A stretch of DNA of 64,000 bases from Rhodeus uyekii (GCA_037043235.1 JAWRVZ010000003.1:10281501-10345500); one strand, 5' to 3'; shown: positions 43,798 through 56,800, counted from the stretch's first letter. Translations and numbers: made by a program. The notes: a model not told the origin generated them from the sequence alone.

Positions 43798-45479
43798 ATG
43801 TCTTACCTCATGGTGTGGTTAGGGTTTCTCCAATCTATATGCCTACAGCTTCATGACCTGAGAAAAAAAATTCAGTATGACGATAGGTAGCAGGCAGTTT
43901 GATGACATAAGAGGTAAAAAGCATGCCCTATAAATTAGAGAGTGCATGGGGAGATCATCACCAGCATGTGTTTTAATGCATTAACCAGTAAAGTGCAGGT
44001 TAGCTGTATCCAATACTGCAACTCATGCACTGCACCTGTTGGTGAGCGTACTGTTTCATCCTCTGGCATTCTGTAAAACAAACTTCACAGGTGGAAAGCA
44101 ATTAAAGTTGTTTATATATCATATTTGCATGATTTATGGCTGACAAGGCCCGTGTGAAGGAGATGCTTGACCCAGTCCTGGTCCTTTGCTGGACTGTTAT
44201 GGACTGAAGTGGGGATGGCCTGTTTAGATGACACCCACCAAACAAATAGACCTTTGACCTTTGCATGGGATCCCTAGCACAGTTCCAACAATCCTAAGCA
44301 GTATTTAGACCCCTCTGAGGAAGGAGGGGAGATCTTTTCAACTTGAGAAGTTCTCATTACCTCATGCTTTATCAATGCAGGTCATGTCATCAGCAGTGTG
44401 CGTTACCACTACACATGATTAATCGGGAGAATATCAAGTCACCTAAGGACAGCCAATGCAGAGTAGCCATGCCACAGGTGTAAAAGCCATGTAGGTCCTT
44501 GTGACACACTGAATTGAATCTATATTAAGTGTCAGCATGTGGCTACTTTTGGCTTTTCTCAAGTTCATTAAGTAGTAAAATGTTTATTACCGGTTGACTG
44601 GAATACACCCTCTGATGACTAAAATAGATGGCAATATATAATATCTGACAACAGGCCAAACATTCAAGTCATAAAAGATGGTATTTGCATGAAATTGATT
44701 TGCTAAAAGTGTATGTAATGTAGTAATTTGTCTAACGTTTTTTATAGTGATTTGCAGTTTACGGTTTTCTGATGTGGCACATAAATGAAAATCAAATGCA
44801 ACAGAATTTGCTTTTTATAGAACAAATTTAAAAATGTTTAAAAAAACTAGTACAAGAGCAAAGCAAAAAAGAAACAGAGAAAGGACTGTATTTCTGAACT
44901 TGCAATGTAAGTAGAACAAAAGTACAATGTATTATACCATCTAAAGAAAATAAAACCATGCTTTGTGCTACTATAAGAAATTGCAACGTTTTGTGACCCT
45001 CACCCCCTTTCTTTTTTTAAATTGACGCTGACTGCGTCAACCTTACGTGCCTAAACACATTAGTAACACATTAATGCACGTTCACATGTTATATCGCCGT
45101 TGGACTATAGAAAGCATGGCAGTAAAAATAATTTTAACTGCTGTTTAATGACGCCATAGACCACTGAAGCCATTTCGTACAAGAAAAGATACAAAAAGTG
45201 CCCTTTATGTGAGAAAGGGAATTCTCCAGGCGTGAAAATAGTTGCTTGACAAACGGAGTGACGCACAGAGAAGAGATGCTTATTCATGAATGGACTGACG
45301 ACACAAAGGTTACGTAGCGCTTCGTCTCTCAGCAACGGTGTGAACTGTTTTTTTTTTAAATATATATGTCTTTCTTCGTCAGTGTTTCTTTATACGTCGT
45401 TTTACGAGATAATGTGTTTTAACAGCATTTTGTTAAATTTATTCGTTCAATTTTTAATACCACCATTCTGGTGATACTC

Positions 45480-45814
45480 ACTGCGCATGCGCAGTGGCGC
45501 GCTGCACTGAAGCTGTAATTGGCGGAAAAATATGAGAGCATGTTTTGTTAATTGGCAAAACAAGTAAGTACATGATAGTTTACCTGTTCATGCAAATAAA
45601 ACTGTACATTAAATAGGTTTTAAATTTACGCACGGTCAACTATTTAGTCGCTGAGGAAGCAGTTAAACAAGTTGCTTCCTGTAACAACGTTGCCGAGATT
45701 TTGTGGGAAATAACGTCGCGTTGCATTGTAACAGTCAACTTTATGCCTTTGTACTTTTAGGGTCCATTTCTCTGAGAGAAAGGGTGACCAGCTAAATCTT
45801 CAGACGCCTGTTAG
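45480..45814 (+). other. Promoter and two noncoding 5' exons of the lysine-rich gene
   Basis: A CG-rich patch containing the palindrome tgcgcatgcgca (NRF1-type GCGCATGCGC) at 45481-45493 precedes an exon ending at 45563 (CAA then gtaagt). A second exon lies at 45761-45814 (acceptor cttttag, donor TTAG then gtaaga). It contains in-frame stops, so both exons are probably untranslated. The next acceptor (atttgtag, ending 47625) leads into the coding exon. The intron holds a (TG)n run and dispersed repeats. Confidence 0.55.
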
Positions 45815-45993
45815 GTAAGAGGTACACACGACTTGGCACATAGTTGATCAAATTTAATACCGTACAATTGAATCAAATAAATATCACATCAACAGATGTT
45901 ATTGGTGGACAACTGGACACATTTCACTTCAATTTAATGAGGCATGTGAGTATTCACTAGCATTTATACTAGAACGTAAGCTAGTGATTCCAG

Positions 45994-45994
<1 letters not shown>

Positions 45995-46041
<47 letters not shown>
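45995..46041. repeat. (TG)n microsatellite
   Basis: About 23 uninterrupted TG units in the intron of the lysine-rich gene. Confidence 0.95.
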
Positions 46042-46044
<3 letters not shown>

Positions 46045-46698
46045 ACGTTACATATGTTTATGGTTACACTTTACAATAAGGCCACTGTTACTTGCTCCAA
46101 CTGTTAATTGTTGCATAAACTAATATGAATAAAAAAAAATTTGGTTATAGTATTTATTAATATTTTAAAATATTTCCTTGTTCATATTAGCTCAGGACCA
46201 TCAACTAATATTAACAGGTACATCTTTTAATTTTAATAATGTATTAGTAATGTAGTAGTACTTGAGTAAAAGTACAGACACAATACAGTGAGATTTTTAA
46301 GAATACTTAGGCCTGGTTACACAAACAGGGTTTCGTTTTAGCCAGGATTAGGCCTTATTTCACTTAGGACATTGAAGTAGCTTTTATAAACGTGGCTTAG
46401 GAAAAAACTTGGTGTGGATCTTGAGACAAAACAATGGCACTGACATATTTTAAGAAATGCCAGTGCAAGCTGCTTTCAGTTAAGACCGCTCAAACTAGAC
46501 TATACTTGCCTTGTCTGATTTTAACAGTACTTAAGTATTTTACTTGTACAAAGATGCACTAATTCTCAACACCTAAGACACATACCAGTGAAAAACAGAA
46601 TGAAACTGTTGATTTGTGAGGAGAGCAATTACTTACTTGAAAATAAACAAGAACACTTCAAAATTACAGTAAATCAAGGTTGTCACAACAGCTTGCTG

Positions 46699-46870
46699 AA
46701 GGGATAGTTCACCCAAAAATGAAAATTGTGTCATCATTTACTCACCGTCAAGTTGTTCCAAACAAAGTAGGAAGTCAATGGCTATCGTCAACTGTTTGGT
46801 TACCAAACTTCTAATTATCTTCTTTTTGTGTTCAGCAGAAGAAAGAAATACATACAAATTTGGAACAAAC
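46699..46870. repeat. Dispersed 'gggatagttcacccaaaaatg' family repeat
   Basis: It starts agggatagttcacccaaaaa and contains tcatcatttactcaccgtca, caatggctatcgtcaactg and gttcagcagaagaaagaaa. These are words of a very abundant interspersed DNA-transposon-like repeat that I associate with otophysan fishes. Related pieces lie at 57123-57200 and 26958-27112. Only one arm of the usual palindromic structure is present. Confidence 0.7.
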
Positions 46871-47630
46871 GTCTACAGAAACTCAAGCGCTCAAAAAGAG
46901 CATAACTAAACTAACATCCTCCCAAAAGATCTCTTCAATATACCATACAAGTTAAATAATGTTAAGTAAAATTCAATAGTCAAAGCCTACCTGCACAGAA
47001 CGTGCTGGTTTCACCCTCATCTCGTATATGAAACACCTGCGATTCACACACCTGCTAATGCACTCGTATTCCTGTAGCCTTGTTAGGAAGAGTGTGCGAC
47101 AAGTTTGCGCAAAACACCAATGAGAAAATCACTACTTTTATAGCAGAAATAAACTGCTTGCAGACAAAATTAGGATTAAAATTCAAATTAAATTCATTGC
47201 ATGACTCGTCACAAATGTTTTGAAGTAAAGAGCGCATATACCTTCTGAAAAATGTAGTCAAGTAGAGAGTAAAAGTTGCTAATTTCTTTGATAATCAGTA
47301 AAACTACACAGTAGCCAAAATAACCTAAAGTACAGTAACTAATCACATTTACTTAAATCCTTACACTACTGAGTAAATGCTGAAATAAACATTAACTAAG
47401 ATTGTATTGCACCATGTATATAGAGATAGATATGCATTATATAAATAAATCTTTATAGTTATACCATTTAATATACATTCACATCTGTACATTCATATTC
47501 TGCTTACTCTATAGATATGCATTTCTTTGAGTGTTTACACACACTTGGTGAATAAATCTTCTGATTCATTCTGTCTTTCTGATTTTGCTAAAATAACCCT
47601 TGTTCTGTATTGTCTGAATTTGTAGAAGAA

Positions 47631-48605
47631 ATGGCTTCATTTCCGACACAGAGGATTTTTCCCATTATTGAAAATGCTTTTAAAGGATCTAAGAAGCATA
47701 AAAACAAGAAAGTGAAGAAAGAAAAAAAGGATAAGAGCAAAACCAAGGGTGTTCCCAATTTGAAGTTGCCGGATGGCTCCCGTGAGACAGATCTTACACA
47801 AATGCAAGACACCAAGAAAAGAAAAAAGGCAAAAAAGAAAACCAAACGCGAGGAAGACCTTCAGCAACCTAAAGTCCAAAAACCGCCCAACAAACCCAAA
47901 GATACGTCCATAATCGTAATCTCCCCTGATCAGGAGACAAAACAACATTCAATTGAGAACAACTGTCATAAAAGTGTGAAAGGGATCAGGAAGATTCAAA
48001 AGAGAGTCATCTTTAACTTGCCAGCTGCGCAAAACCAACCTGCGAGGACAAGTGGCAGTGAATTTGGAAAGAAGCAGATTGTCGGCGAAAGCAGCTTGGA
48101 ATCCAGTACAGTTGAAGAAATGAGCAGCCAAGATCTGTTTATCACACAAAAATCATTCTTGGATCCATATGTGGAGATCTCCAGCAGCTCAAGCTGCAAT
48201 GACGCCACTACTGCGAAGTCGTCATGTAGGTCAACAGTGGAAGCCACCACTCAAACGGAGAACTTCTTTACCTCCCCTGCTCTCTGCAGCTCTCTCAGGT
48301 TTCAGCAGCAGAACACGTCCATGTGCTCGGAGGAACCGGTGGACCTGAGCTTGCCCAACAGAACAAGACGAATGCACGGGGCAAAACATCCCGCTCTCAA
48401 TCCACCCAAGATGAAGATGTCAGACACATCGAGTGAAGATGGTGATACGGTTTCCAAGAGCAAAGCTGATCCGCTCCAGCTGAAAGTCATTCAGACTCGC
48501 TTGAACGAGTCTTTCTTTTTTAAGGTGAAGGGTGAAGATTCACCAAAGCCCATGTGCCCTTTGATGAAGTTCACGGAAAGTGTTGAGAAAAGAACGAAGA
48601 AGTAA
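47631..48605 (+). CDS. Unrecognised lysine-rich, probably nuclear protein (324 aa, single coding exon)
   Basis: I do not recognise this gene. The ATG at 47631 follows an acceptor (tgtag ending 47625) and opens 975 nt to the TAA at 48605, all in one exon. Residues about 23-90 are strongly basic with KK/KKK clusters (SKKHKNKKVKKEKKDKSK; KKRKKAKKKTKREED), which would act as nuclear or nucleolar localisation signals. The middle is Ser-rich and low in complexity. A canonical RVxF-type PP1-docking sequence (KRVIF, Arg125-Phe128) and a PxDLS-type CtBP-binding sequence (PVDLS, residues 236-240) are present. The C-terminus (VIQTRLNESFFFKVKGEDS ... SVEKRTKK) looks more ordered and could be the conserved part. 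It has an upstream promoter with noncoding exons and is convergent with pigy. It is likely a real, fast-evolving gene. Confidence 0.75.
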   Translation: MASFPTQRIFPIIENAFKGSKKHKNKKVKKEKKDKSKTKGVPNLKLPDGSRETDLTQMQDTKKRKKAKKKTKREEDLQQPKVQKPPNKPKDTSIIVISPDQETKQHSIENNCHKSVKGIRKIQKRVIFNLPAAQNQPARTSGSEFGKKQIVGESSLESSTVEEMSSQDLFITQKSFLDPYVEISSSSSCNDATTAKSSCRSTVEATTQTENFFTSPALCSSLRFQQQNTSMCSEEPVDLSLPNRTRRMHGAKHPALNPPKMKMSDTSSEDGDTVSKSKADPLQLKVIQTRLNESFFFKVKGEDSPKPMCPLMKFTESVEKRTKK

Positions 48606-48856
48606 AATTGTACCAAGCTAAAATGTTACAGATTTGTGATGAAACAAAAGTAGAGTTGTGTGCACATTCAGACAGACACAAAGCTTTGGTATTTGGAGTT
48701 TTATTCTATATTTTTACATTGTTCGCTTCAGTGTTTACTTACAGTTAAATGTTCTTGAATATGAATCTGAAAATGTCTATTGTTAACAAGCAAACATTGT
48801 TCACAAAAACGCATACAATTAAAAGAAGTCTCATGTTGTGTGGGAAAAAAAGGAAA

Positions 48857-49072
48857 CTAATTGTGTCTAAATAATTTGATTCCCATCCACTTCCAAAGGT
48901 GAAAGAAAACATAAACAGGAATAGTTACTGGCAACAGCAGGCTGTAGAAACACACACTGCTTGCACTCGTGCAGCCTTGGGGGAAATTTTCATCTACTGC
49001 CGCCGAGTAAAACAGCCCAGTTAAGGAAATTAGCGGCACAAGAACGGTTACAGTAGACAGGGAGAAAAACAT
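48857..49072 (-). CDS. pigy: pigy, GPI-GlcNAc transferase subunit Y, complete (second cistron)
   Basis: PIGY is a small ER membrane subunit of GPI-N-acetylglucosaminyltransferase. It binds PIGA and is needed for the first step of GPI-anchor synthesis. The 71-residue ORF has the human length and matches across its full extent: LTGLFYSAAVDENFPQGCTS, CFYSLLLPVTIPVYVFFHLW and WMGIKLFRHN at the C-terminus. Two hydrophobic segments (about residues 5-22 and 40-62) would span the membrane. The start ATG at 49072 has an ideal context (CCGCCACCATGT). It begins only 32 bases after the stop of the pyurf frame in the same exon, so both are probably made from one mRNA, as in mammals. An AATAAA on the minus strand at about 48694-48699 could end the transcript. 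Confidence 0.95.
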   Translation of the reverse strand: MFFSLSTVTVLVPLISLTGLFYSAAVDENFPQGCTSASSVCFYSLLLPVTIPVYVFFHLWKWMGIKLFRHN

Positions 49073-49104
49073 GGTGGCGGAAAACAAATATTTGCTCTAT
49101 GAAC

Positions 49105-49877
49105 TCAAACTGCAGTGGGTTTTTCAGGTGCGTCGCTCTTATGGATCATTCGTGCATCCTGTGGGATCATGTTAGGAATACCATCAATGATCGGGTATGC
49201 GATGCCAAGCTCTTCGTTTATTAATTCATTGCTCCTTTCGTCATACCTGGGAAAGAATCAGAAGCAAATAAATGTATTAGTATTACAGATATTAATATTC
49301 TGAACATGCCATATGCAAATTTACCATGTTAAAGTTAATGACAAAATACAGTTATTACAAAACCATGCTGAAACAACATGGGATCTCTTTATAAAGAAGG
49401 ATGTTTTCATATATTTGTTTCCTTTTTTAGTTTTGGAAGTTGTGTTCAATTTAAAGAAATCATTCATTTTAAAATAAATATTAAAGATAAATATTTAATT
49501 ATCAGCAATACATCATTACACAAATATACATACACTATTGTTATTATATATTTTGTTAACTGTAACAATATTTATCAGAAGCTACATCTGCCATGGTAAA
49601 AGTTCGCAAGAATAGTATATAACATCAGCACTGCTATTAAACTCTTTTGATAACTAGCATTACATTAAGGCAATAATATTACACATGATAAATACCTCAA
49701 GGGTTTTTTGGACAGGGGACACACCAGGAACTCGAGGAGGGACTCGTCAAACGCCGGACTCTCACTGCCCTTCACTCCATCACTCCCACTCCTCTGCTGT
49801 CCTCGGATCTTTATGGCGCTCACAGATCTCTGCACGCTAAAAACTCCAGTGGCAAGTCTCCTCAAAGCATGAGACAT
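49105..49877 (-). CDS. pyurf: pyurf (PREY), mitochondrial methyltransferase chaperone, complete (first cistron)
   Basis: PREY is a small TRM112-like mitochondrial protein, reported to stabilise SAM-dependent methyltransferases of coenzyme Q and complex I assembly (COQ5, NDUFAF5). Exons 49696-49877 and 49105-49246 give 324 nt and 107 residues (human 114). The N-terminus (SHALRRLATGVFSVQRSV) is Arg/Ser-rich without acids, as expected of a mitochondrial targeting sequence. The conserved domain follows: LLEFLVCPLSKKPLRY, then SNELINEELGIAYPIIDGIP and NMIPQDARM. The junction splits an Arg codon (AG/G) with normal GT-AG borders. It shares the transcript with pigy downstream. Upstream DNA to about 50 kb is CG-richer and promoter-like. 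Confidence 0.95.
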
Positions 49878-50461
49878 ATCCCAAACAGAGATGTATGGCT
49901 AGAAAACTAAACTTCTTTCACCTTTCACCCGTTTACAGACGCGCACAGTCAACCGGAAGCGCTAATCTTGGCGCGTTTGTAAACATGTCCCCTGATTTTT
50001 GCGTTCGTAAGAGGTTCCGATGGGAAACTGTTGCACGGATTAGTTTAGTTTAAAATGTCCAAGATAATTATCATATATGTGATTTAATCTGGTCAGGAAA
50101 GATGAAAAGGACAAACAATGCAGATTTATTTATACAGCCATCCTTGATCATATTTATTTGGTGTACCAATAAGCCATGACTGTATTGAGCAACAATTGAG
50201 AAACAATGCCACTGAATCACATTTGTTTTCAATATTAGTAGTAGTATTCGTATTATTATTATTATTAACTCCACTGATCAAAGTAGTAATAAAAAGACAA
50301 ATTATTAAAATACGATGTAAATGAATAATCGAAACTACCACTGTTCGCTACTACTACTACTACCACTACTGATAATAATTCAGTTGGCAGTGAGCCATTA
50401 ATTTAAATTTAGGATAGACATAATTAACAATAATTGCGAAATATAGCCACTATTATACAAT

Positions 50462-50462
<1 letters not shown>

Positions 50463-50493
<31 letters not shown>
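50463..50493. repeat. Poly(C) run of 31 bases
   Basis: Uninterrupted C in a gene-free AT-rich region; likely unstable in length. Confidence 0.95.
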
Positions 50494-50494
<1 letters not shown>

Positions 50495-52782
50495 TTTGCA
50501 GCACATATATTTTGTTATTATGTTTGCATTGATCCAGGTAATAATAGAATGTAATACTATAAATGGGAATGAATAATCTAAAGTAGTAAAAATAATAATA
50601 TTGTTTTCTTTTCTCTTTTTTTTTGCATTAGTGGCATTGTGTCAGCTAATAAATTACATTCAATATCAGCTATGTCAGAAGAAAATCTAGAATGATGGAA
50701 ATAACATGTCGGTTGCAATAAACAACAGTGAAAGGGATGGATTTAAAATAGATTTATTGGATACAATTGTAACATTATGCGGCTCTATAAACCACATAAT
50801 TTTGTAAAAACCAGTTTGTGGCGCTCTTGCCTAAAGCAATGTAAAACAGAAACCCCAAATCACTGAAGAGTTTTTCATGACCACCAGATGTCACCAGTGA
50901 ACTGTTTATTAAACACTACTACAAACTTCGCAGCAGTGAAGAAACTTGAGTTTAAACAAAGGCTTGTGAAAAGAGCTAAGACTTCAATCTCTGTTTTCTA
51001 GAGGTGGACGGTGTCTTGAGAACTCAAACATTAGCGCACGAGGGCTTGATTTCTTAAGACACTGGATATTTAAAATGGCCCTCTTGATTTTTGGGCTACT
51101 CTTGAAGAGTCTCATAGGTGGAGCTGTAGGCCCTACTCATTTTTTCAATCATTGTTTTATCAGCCATGTGTTGTTGAGGCAGATGAGGTTTACTCTGTGA
51201 TACGAAGGAGGCCCATCTGACCAAGCCATGTTTGCATGGATTTCTACGACCACCGTAAACATCATTGCCCCCCAATAGGCTAAATATCAAAGCGGTTCCT
51301 TGTCAATATTTCTGCCGTTTTGAGTTGATGGAGGAGTGAGAGCTGGGAAGAGGGTCTGAGCGCCACAGAGCTCAGTTCACTGACCTGCCAAGCATGTCAA
51401 ATGAGACAAACCTGCTCAAGGCCAAAGTCAGGACAGACTGCTGCGTTCTTCGGTGCATTGAATGAATCGATTGCCTCTGCTATGTGAAATCTCATTAAAC
51501 CCACTTGCTCTTCGGAAGATGTTTACATCTGTGTCTGGAACCTTGAAGCTAATCGCTGAGAAAACAAAAACAGCTAAATTATTGAAAATGAACTGAATTT
51601 GAAGTTGAGAAGGTGTTTTACTTAAATAAGCAAATCAAATATACTGACAACATGAATGGAAGTGCATTATGTGCTATTCAAGGTGGTTTTCCATGGATTA
51701 AAGATACATTTAACTGGATGATTTTTATAGGTTGGTTATCCTTAATTACTTAAAGTAAGATATTCCTTGATAAACACGTCCTCCGTGGTTGGAAAAGATG
51801 TGTTGAAAGGACAAAAAGAGAAAAACCTGAAGTCTGTTATGCAAATGTCATTCTGAGCCTAAGGGTTCTTGCCTTTGGCTGTGATTTTTCATTTTCAAAT
51901 GAAGCTACACAACTACTTGTGAATCTCTTGTGTGGTCTTTTCAACTAAAACAGTTTGTACTCCGTCAACCGATGGCAATTAGACAAATTTGGCTAATGCC
52001 TTCTGTTATGATTTCCTGCCGGCAACCTTCACAAACGCTTTCACAGTTGCTAGTGAATGCATTTAATCAAGCTGGAACTCTTTTCTGCTACATTATCCAC
52101 CACAGCAGGAATGCCAAGCAACATATGATTGCGTGAACTGTCATTATTTCCTTTCTTATCAGTTTCCGTTAATGCAGATGGTGCCAATAGCAAGATAAAG
52201 CTAGGAAAGAACAGCAATATGCTTCTCGAAATGTGTGAGTGGGCCAGCACACAGCAGATGGGACTGGCTAATATTTTGCACACAAAAGAATTAAAAAACA
52301 GCTTTTACCTCATTAAATCTCTTTGTTTTATTTTTGTCTGTTCAGTAGGAAACATTAATGTTACATGTGGTTTAAACACATAACACACAGGCGTATAATT
52401 TGGCTACACATTAAACCCAGAGTTTACCATTAAAACACCCCAGGTTGAAAAGGTCTGTTGAAAAACATTATATTTCATGGTATTTGGAGGAAATGAACAA
52501 TTGCTAATGATCCATTAAACAACTTTAAGATCATAAGATAAAATTATTACCATAAAAGTTATTATAAAGTATTACAGGGAAAGTCTTTTTATACCGTTTT
52601 CATAGAAGCTTTTAATAGCAGTCCGTAGACCGAGGAGGGGCTTAGATCTTAGTTTCTGCTAAGAAAAACAATCAGGTAAGGTCACAAAAATTCCACTGGC
52701 AAAAAGTTGCAGGTCCATTGTCAATAGTGTAGTGATGGGAACGATTTGGAAATCCATTGCCGGTTGTACACATATATATATA

Positions 52783-53896
52783 TACAGTGGAGTTCACTTA
52801 TCTCGACTCACAGATAACTCGCCAATCCTATTATGTCGACGTTTTTGAATTGGAACCGCCAAATTTGTCTTAGTATTTTCTCATCGGTTACGTCGATTCT
52901 TTAATGTCGTTGAATCCTAGTCTCTCGAGCACAAATTCACCGCTTCACATGGTTAACTCGTGACTAAGACCGTACCTAGTTCACTGCGCATGCGCTGAGT
53001 TCGCATTGCACGTGGATCACACATGAATCTCCAGTGGTGCCGCACAGCCGCAGAAGAACTCGCTGACAGTTTTGCCAACTTAGCGCCTTTGTTGCTTTAT
53101 TTAGAGAGTATTCAGACCACATTTTCAAAAAAGCAACTAGCGACAAATCTAATGACTTTATCTCGAGATATTGGAGACTTTTGGAGACTCTCTGAAGTGA
53201 AAGCACATATAGTTCTTGCTCTTCTCAAGGAGCAGCGAGTGCTGCCGCATCCCCATCCCAAAGCACTCACAGGTGGCCCAGTCCTCGCGCAGCAGCTCCA
53301 CCCAGATGCAGGGAGAGCAGATGTTCACTACTCCATGTGCAAATGAATCGCGCATGTGCGAGAAGCCGCCGCTGGCTGATCACACACACACACACATACA
53401 CACACACACACACACACACCCTGCTTATGTTCTGACGTGAGCTCTGCTCAGCGCCGCTGCGGATTGAAGAATGGGTTGAATGCTGTTAAAAGACGGGACA
53501 AAGCCGAATTTGTTGAGAAAGCACATCAGACAGGCAGAACGCAAGAAAGTATGCAATCTAGTACAGCGTGATGACCTCACGCATATGAGCAAATGTGTTT
53601 ACACGTGTGTTGTGACTGTGTTTACGCTGTGAGCGATCATTGTGTTTGCAATTTAATTAAAGGTTTGTATCGAGAGAAGGTGTTTTTTATTGTATACTGG
53701 TAAATCTCTGCTGTTAGTTGGTGCACATATGCCTTTTGCTTTTTAGCAAACATATACAGTGTATGTAAATTTTTATAGCATGTCGATCGCTTCATCAAAT
53801 AAATCACCATATTGGGTGCTGGTTATCTCGATAAACGGTTATCTCAATGCTTTTTTGCAACCCGCGAGGCTGTCGACATAACCAAACTCCACTGTA
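52783..53896 (+). mobile_element. Tigger-like element, complete ends (CAGTGGAGTTCACTTATCTCG family)
   Basis: TA-flanked, about 1.1 kb, with left end CAGTGGAGTTCACTTATCTC and right end aaccaaactccactg as an inverted match. Coding remnants lie inside (AAEELADSFANLAP; KRRDKAEFVEKAHQTGRTQE) without an intact transposase. A CA-rich microsatellite lies at about 53379-53420. It is the reference copy for the truncated relatives at 8973, 31516 and 32930. Confidence 0.75.
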
Positions 53897-56800
53897 TTTC
53901 TTATTTGTATATATATATTTTCTTTTCTTTTTCTTACACTTCAGTCTATCACTTATGTAACCAATTATAACTTAAAGCCTTTCTTTGCTTTTCCGTATTT
54001 TTCCATACGAAACTCTCTTGTGTTTGCGCAAAATTCCCAATCATGTAGAATCATATTGAAATTAATGTATTTTACCCCTTGAAAACAGTCAACCTAGCAA
54101 CATGACAAACACTGCAACAACATCACAATAATATTAATACCACTGCGTAAAAAAACCTGACAGGTATGAAAGCGAGGCTGTTTGCGATGGACTTACCGTG
54201 TCTTAAATCGCATTTGCTGCAAAATAAAATAAAATAAAATGAATTGTTTAACGCTCCTTAATCACTTAGAATTGTCCACACCTCATATTGTAAGTTTTTA
54301 CTTTTTTTGTCTACTGAAATTTCTTGGAAAGATATTTTTGCAGTCTCATCAGCAAAAATACGGTAAAATACGGTAAGACCTTCCCATAGACAAGTCCCGT
54401 CACTCATTTTTTCATTCTTTTATTCTATGCCTACTGTTTAAGTAGTGTGAAGAATGTAATTGCCAAAGAATACACAATATCCTGTTCTCTACACTTGTGA
54501 GATAAACAACATTTCTCTATGTTCAGTATTCTTATTGCTTGCCCCATTTGGTGTTGAAGCACTTCGTGAAGAAGCAATAAAGCAGATAGTGGAAGGTCCT
54601 TATGGGAGCATACAGTAATTGAATAAACTCAGGATTTGGCTTCTCAGCTTGTGGGATTATGAAGTTCAGAAGTGCTAACCCAACACTTTTAAAGCCTGAT
54701 AACAAGCTCTTGAAACGCTCTGGGCTTCTTACACTTCTGATACTCTCATCAATGACACAGTGAAGCGAGGACAGTTTTGCCTTAATACCTTTGATTAATG
54801 ATCATGCTTAGAATTTATACTGCTATATTAATTCTTATGGTTAGTCAGCAATAAAATACAACAGGGGGAGGAGAGGGATTATCAGGCCATATATATGGAT
54901 TTACTTTATGGTCACTAAAGACTATGATGCTATTGTATTACAGTTGTACAGTCTAAAAGATGTTGAATAATAGAAATGACAAATCCCACCTTCTTCACAA
55001 ATGTGCTGAAACATTTTTACCAAACTGCATTGACTCAGATATATATTGTTTAACAGTTTCCATTTCCACTCTAGGCCAAACAGATCGTATAAAGTGCTTT
55101 TGTGTGCAACCTTTTCGTTTCCAGACAGAAAATATGTTCATTTTCCACCTCAGAAGGTCAGGCGGAATAGGAGTTTTATCATCGCAGGAGGCAAACTGTA
55201 TTTCTGACAGGTCTGGAAGTGCAGAGAGAAATAGAAGGAAGATGAGAAATTGTTTCATATGATTGGTCTCAGTGTGGATGTCTATTTTTGCTCTTGTTGT
55301 TTTAAAAAGATTTTTTCAAGGATTTGAGACTTCCTGACATATGCATTTCTAAAACTCAATTAGAGTTCCTGTCTCAGGGGATATAGGAGATTATTTCAAG
55401 TTGCTTCACCGAGAGAACATTGAGACACTTCTGTGGCTGAAATATAAGCAAGCAACGATCTTCAATTCCAACCTGAGAAGGTCGCAATTTCATATGAATT
55501 TGCATGGAAACGTATGATTTAAAAAAATCCAACCACTAAGTGTCAGCGGGACATAAACAGATTGTATGAATGAGATTGTACAAATCCATGCCAATTAACC
55601 ACCAAGTCAACAAAATGTAAAATAGATGCATTTTCATATGAATTTGTATGAAAATGTATGATTGATAGAAAAAAGGATAGCATGAAAGTCCACTGGTAAC
55701 GCTAACTGTCAGTGGGACGTAAACGGATCTATAAAAATGTACAAATGAGTGTGTACAAATTCATACCAATTACCCACCAAGTAACCAAATAAAAAATTTG
55801 GTAATTTCGAATGAAATGTACAATGTTATTCTCATGGATACCCGTATGTTTTCAGGAAAAAGGTAAGCACGAAGATCCACCACTGCCAGTGAAGCAGCAG
55901 CAGATCATATGAAAATGTAAAATAGTTATGCACTGCCATGAATGTGTGCCAGTTCTGTCTCACAAACTCTTGACTCATGAATGACTCATGAAACTGTTGT
56001 TCCTTGTTAAAGCAATGTGTGTGTCTGTGCTTTAGAGATTTGGATAGCTCGGAGCTCAAGGGTTGCTGACTTTGAATAAATTGGTTTTGTCCCGTGGAAG
56101 ATGTTAAAGTGCCCCTTTTATGTTTTTTTCAAATATTCCCTTTCATGCAGTGTGTAATATAGCTGTTTGTGAATGTAAACGTTCTGCAAAGTTGTAAAGT
56201 CAAAAGTGTATGACAAATATAGTCTCCCAAAAGAAAGAATCGACTCTGATCTGCCTAAACGAGTCGTCTGTATTTCGAATCCCAATGAGTTATGGTTCTA
56301 CGTCACTAGAACATTTGCATAATGCTTGTCTACATTGTACGTTTTGTCTATTAAATGTAAAACTGTGTCTGTTAATACAGATTGTCTGTCGCTTGAGCAA
56401 GATTTGTGTCACGTCATTCCAACTAACTTAAGCGCTGTTATTGATGCAGTTGTTAAAGCTGATGGTGAGGAAATCATCAAATCATCCTTGCAAAGGAGGT
56501 TCTGTTTATATAACTAGTTCTTCCAAAGTTTCATCATCGGACTCGAATTGATATCATAAAATCAGTGTAATCGTTACTATTTGTTGCTTAAGAGCTGAAG
56601 TTCAGTTATGGTAATGAATGTTTAGTGCTGTAAATGTTGGACCAATCATAACAGACCGTGTCATCTGGCCAATCAGAGCAGAGCAGGCTCACAGAAAAGA
56701 GACTGAATCATCTGATTAATTGTTTGACAATCATTGAAAAAATGTGGTGATGTGCAATGTATGAGAAAAGTGTTTTTTTGACATTTGATGTAGAAAACCT

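Noticed and set aside
46308..46520. Stretch resembling a dispersed repeat (ggcctggttacacaaacagg; gattaggcctta)
   Set aside because: It looks repeat-like, but I could not define ends, target duplications or a second copy in the window, so it is not listed as a feature.
47588..47948. Hydrophobic minus-strand frames (85 and 103 aa)
   Set aside because: Antisense of the lysine-rich region (AAA/AAG read as TTT/CTT, Phe/Leu); not membrane proteins.
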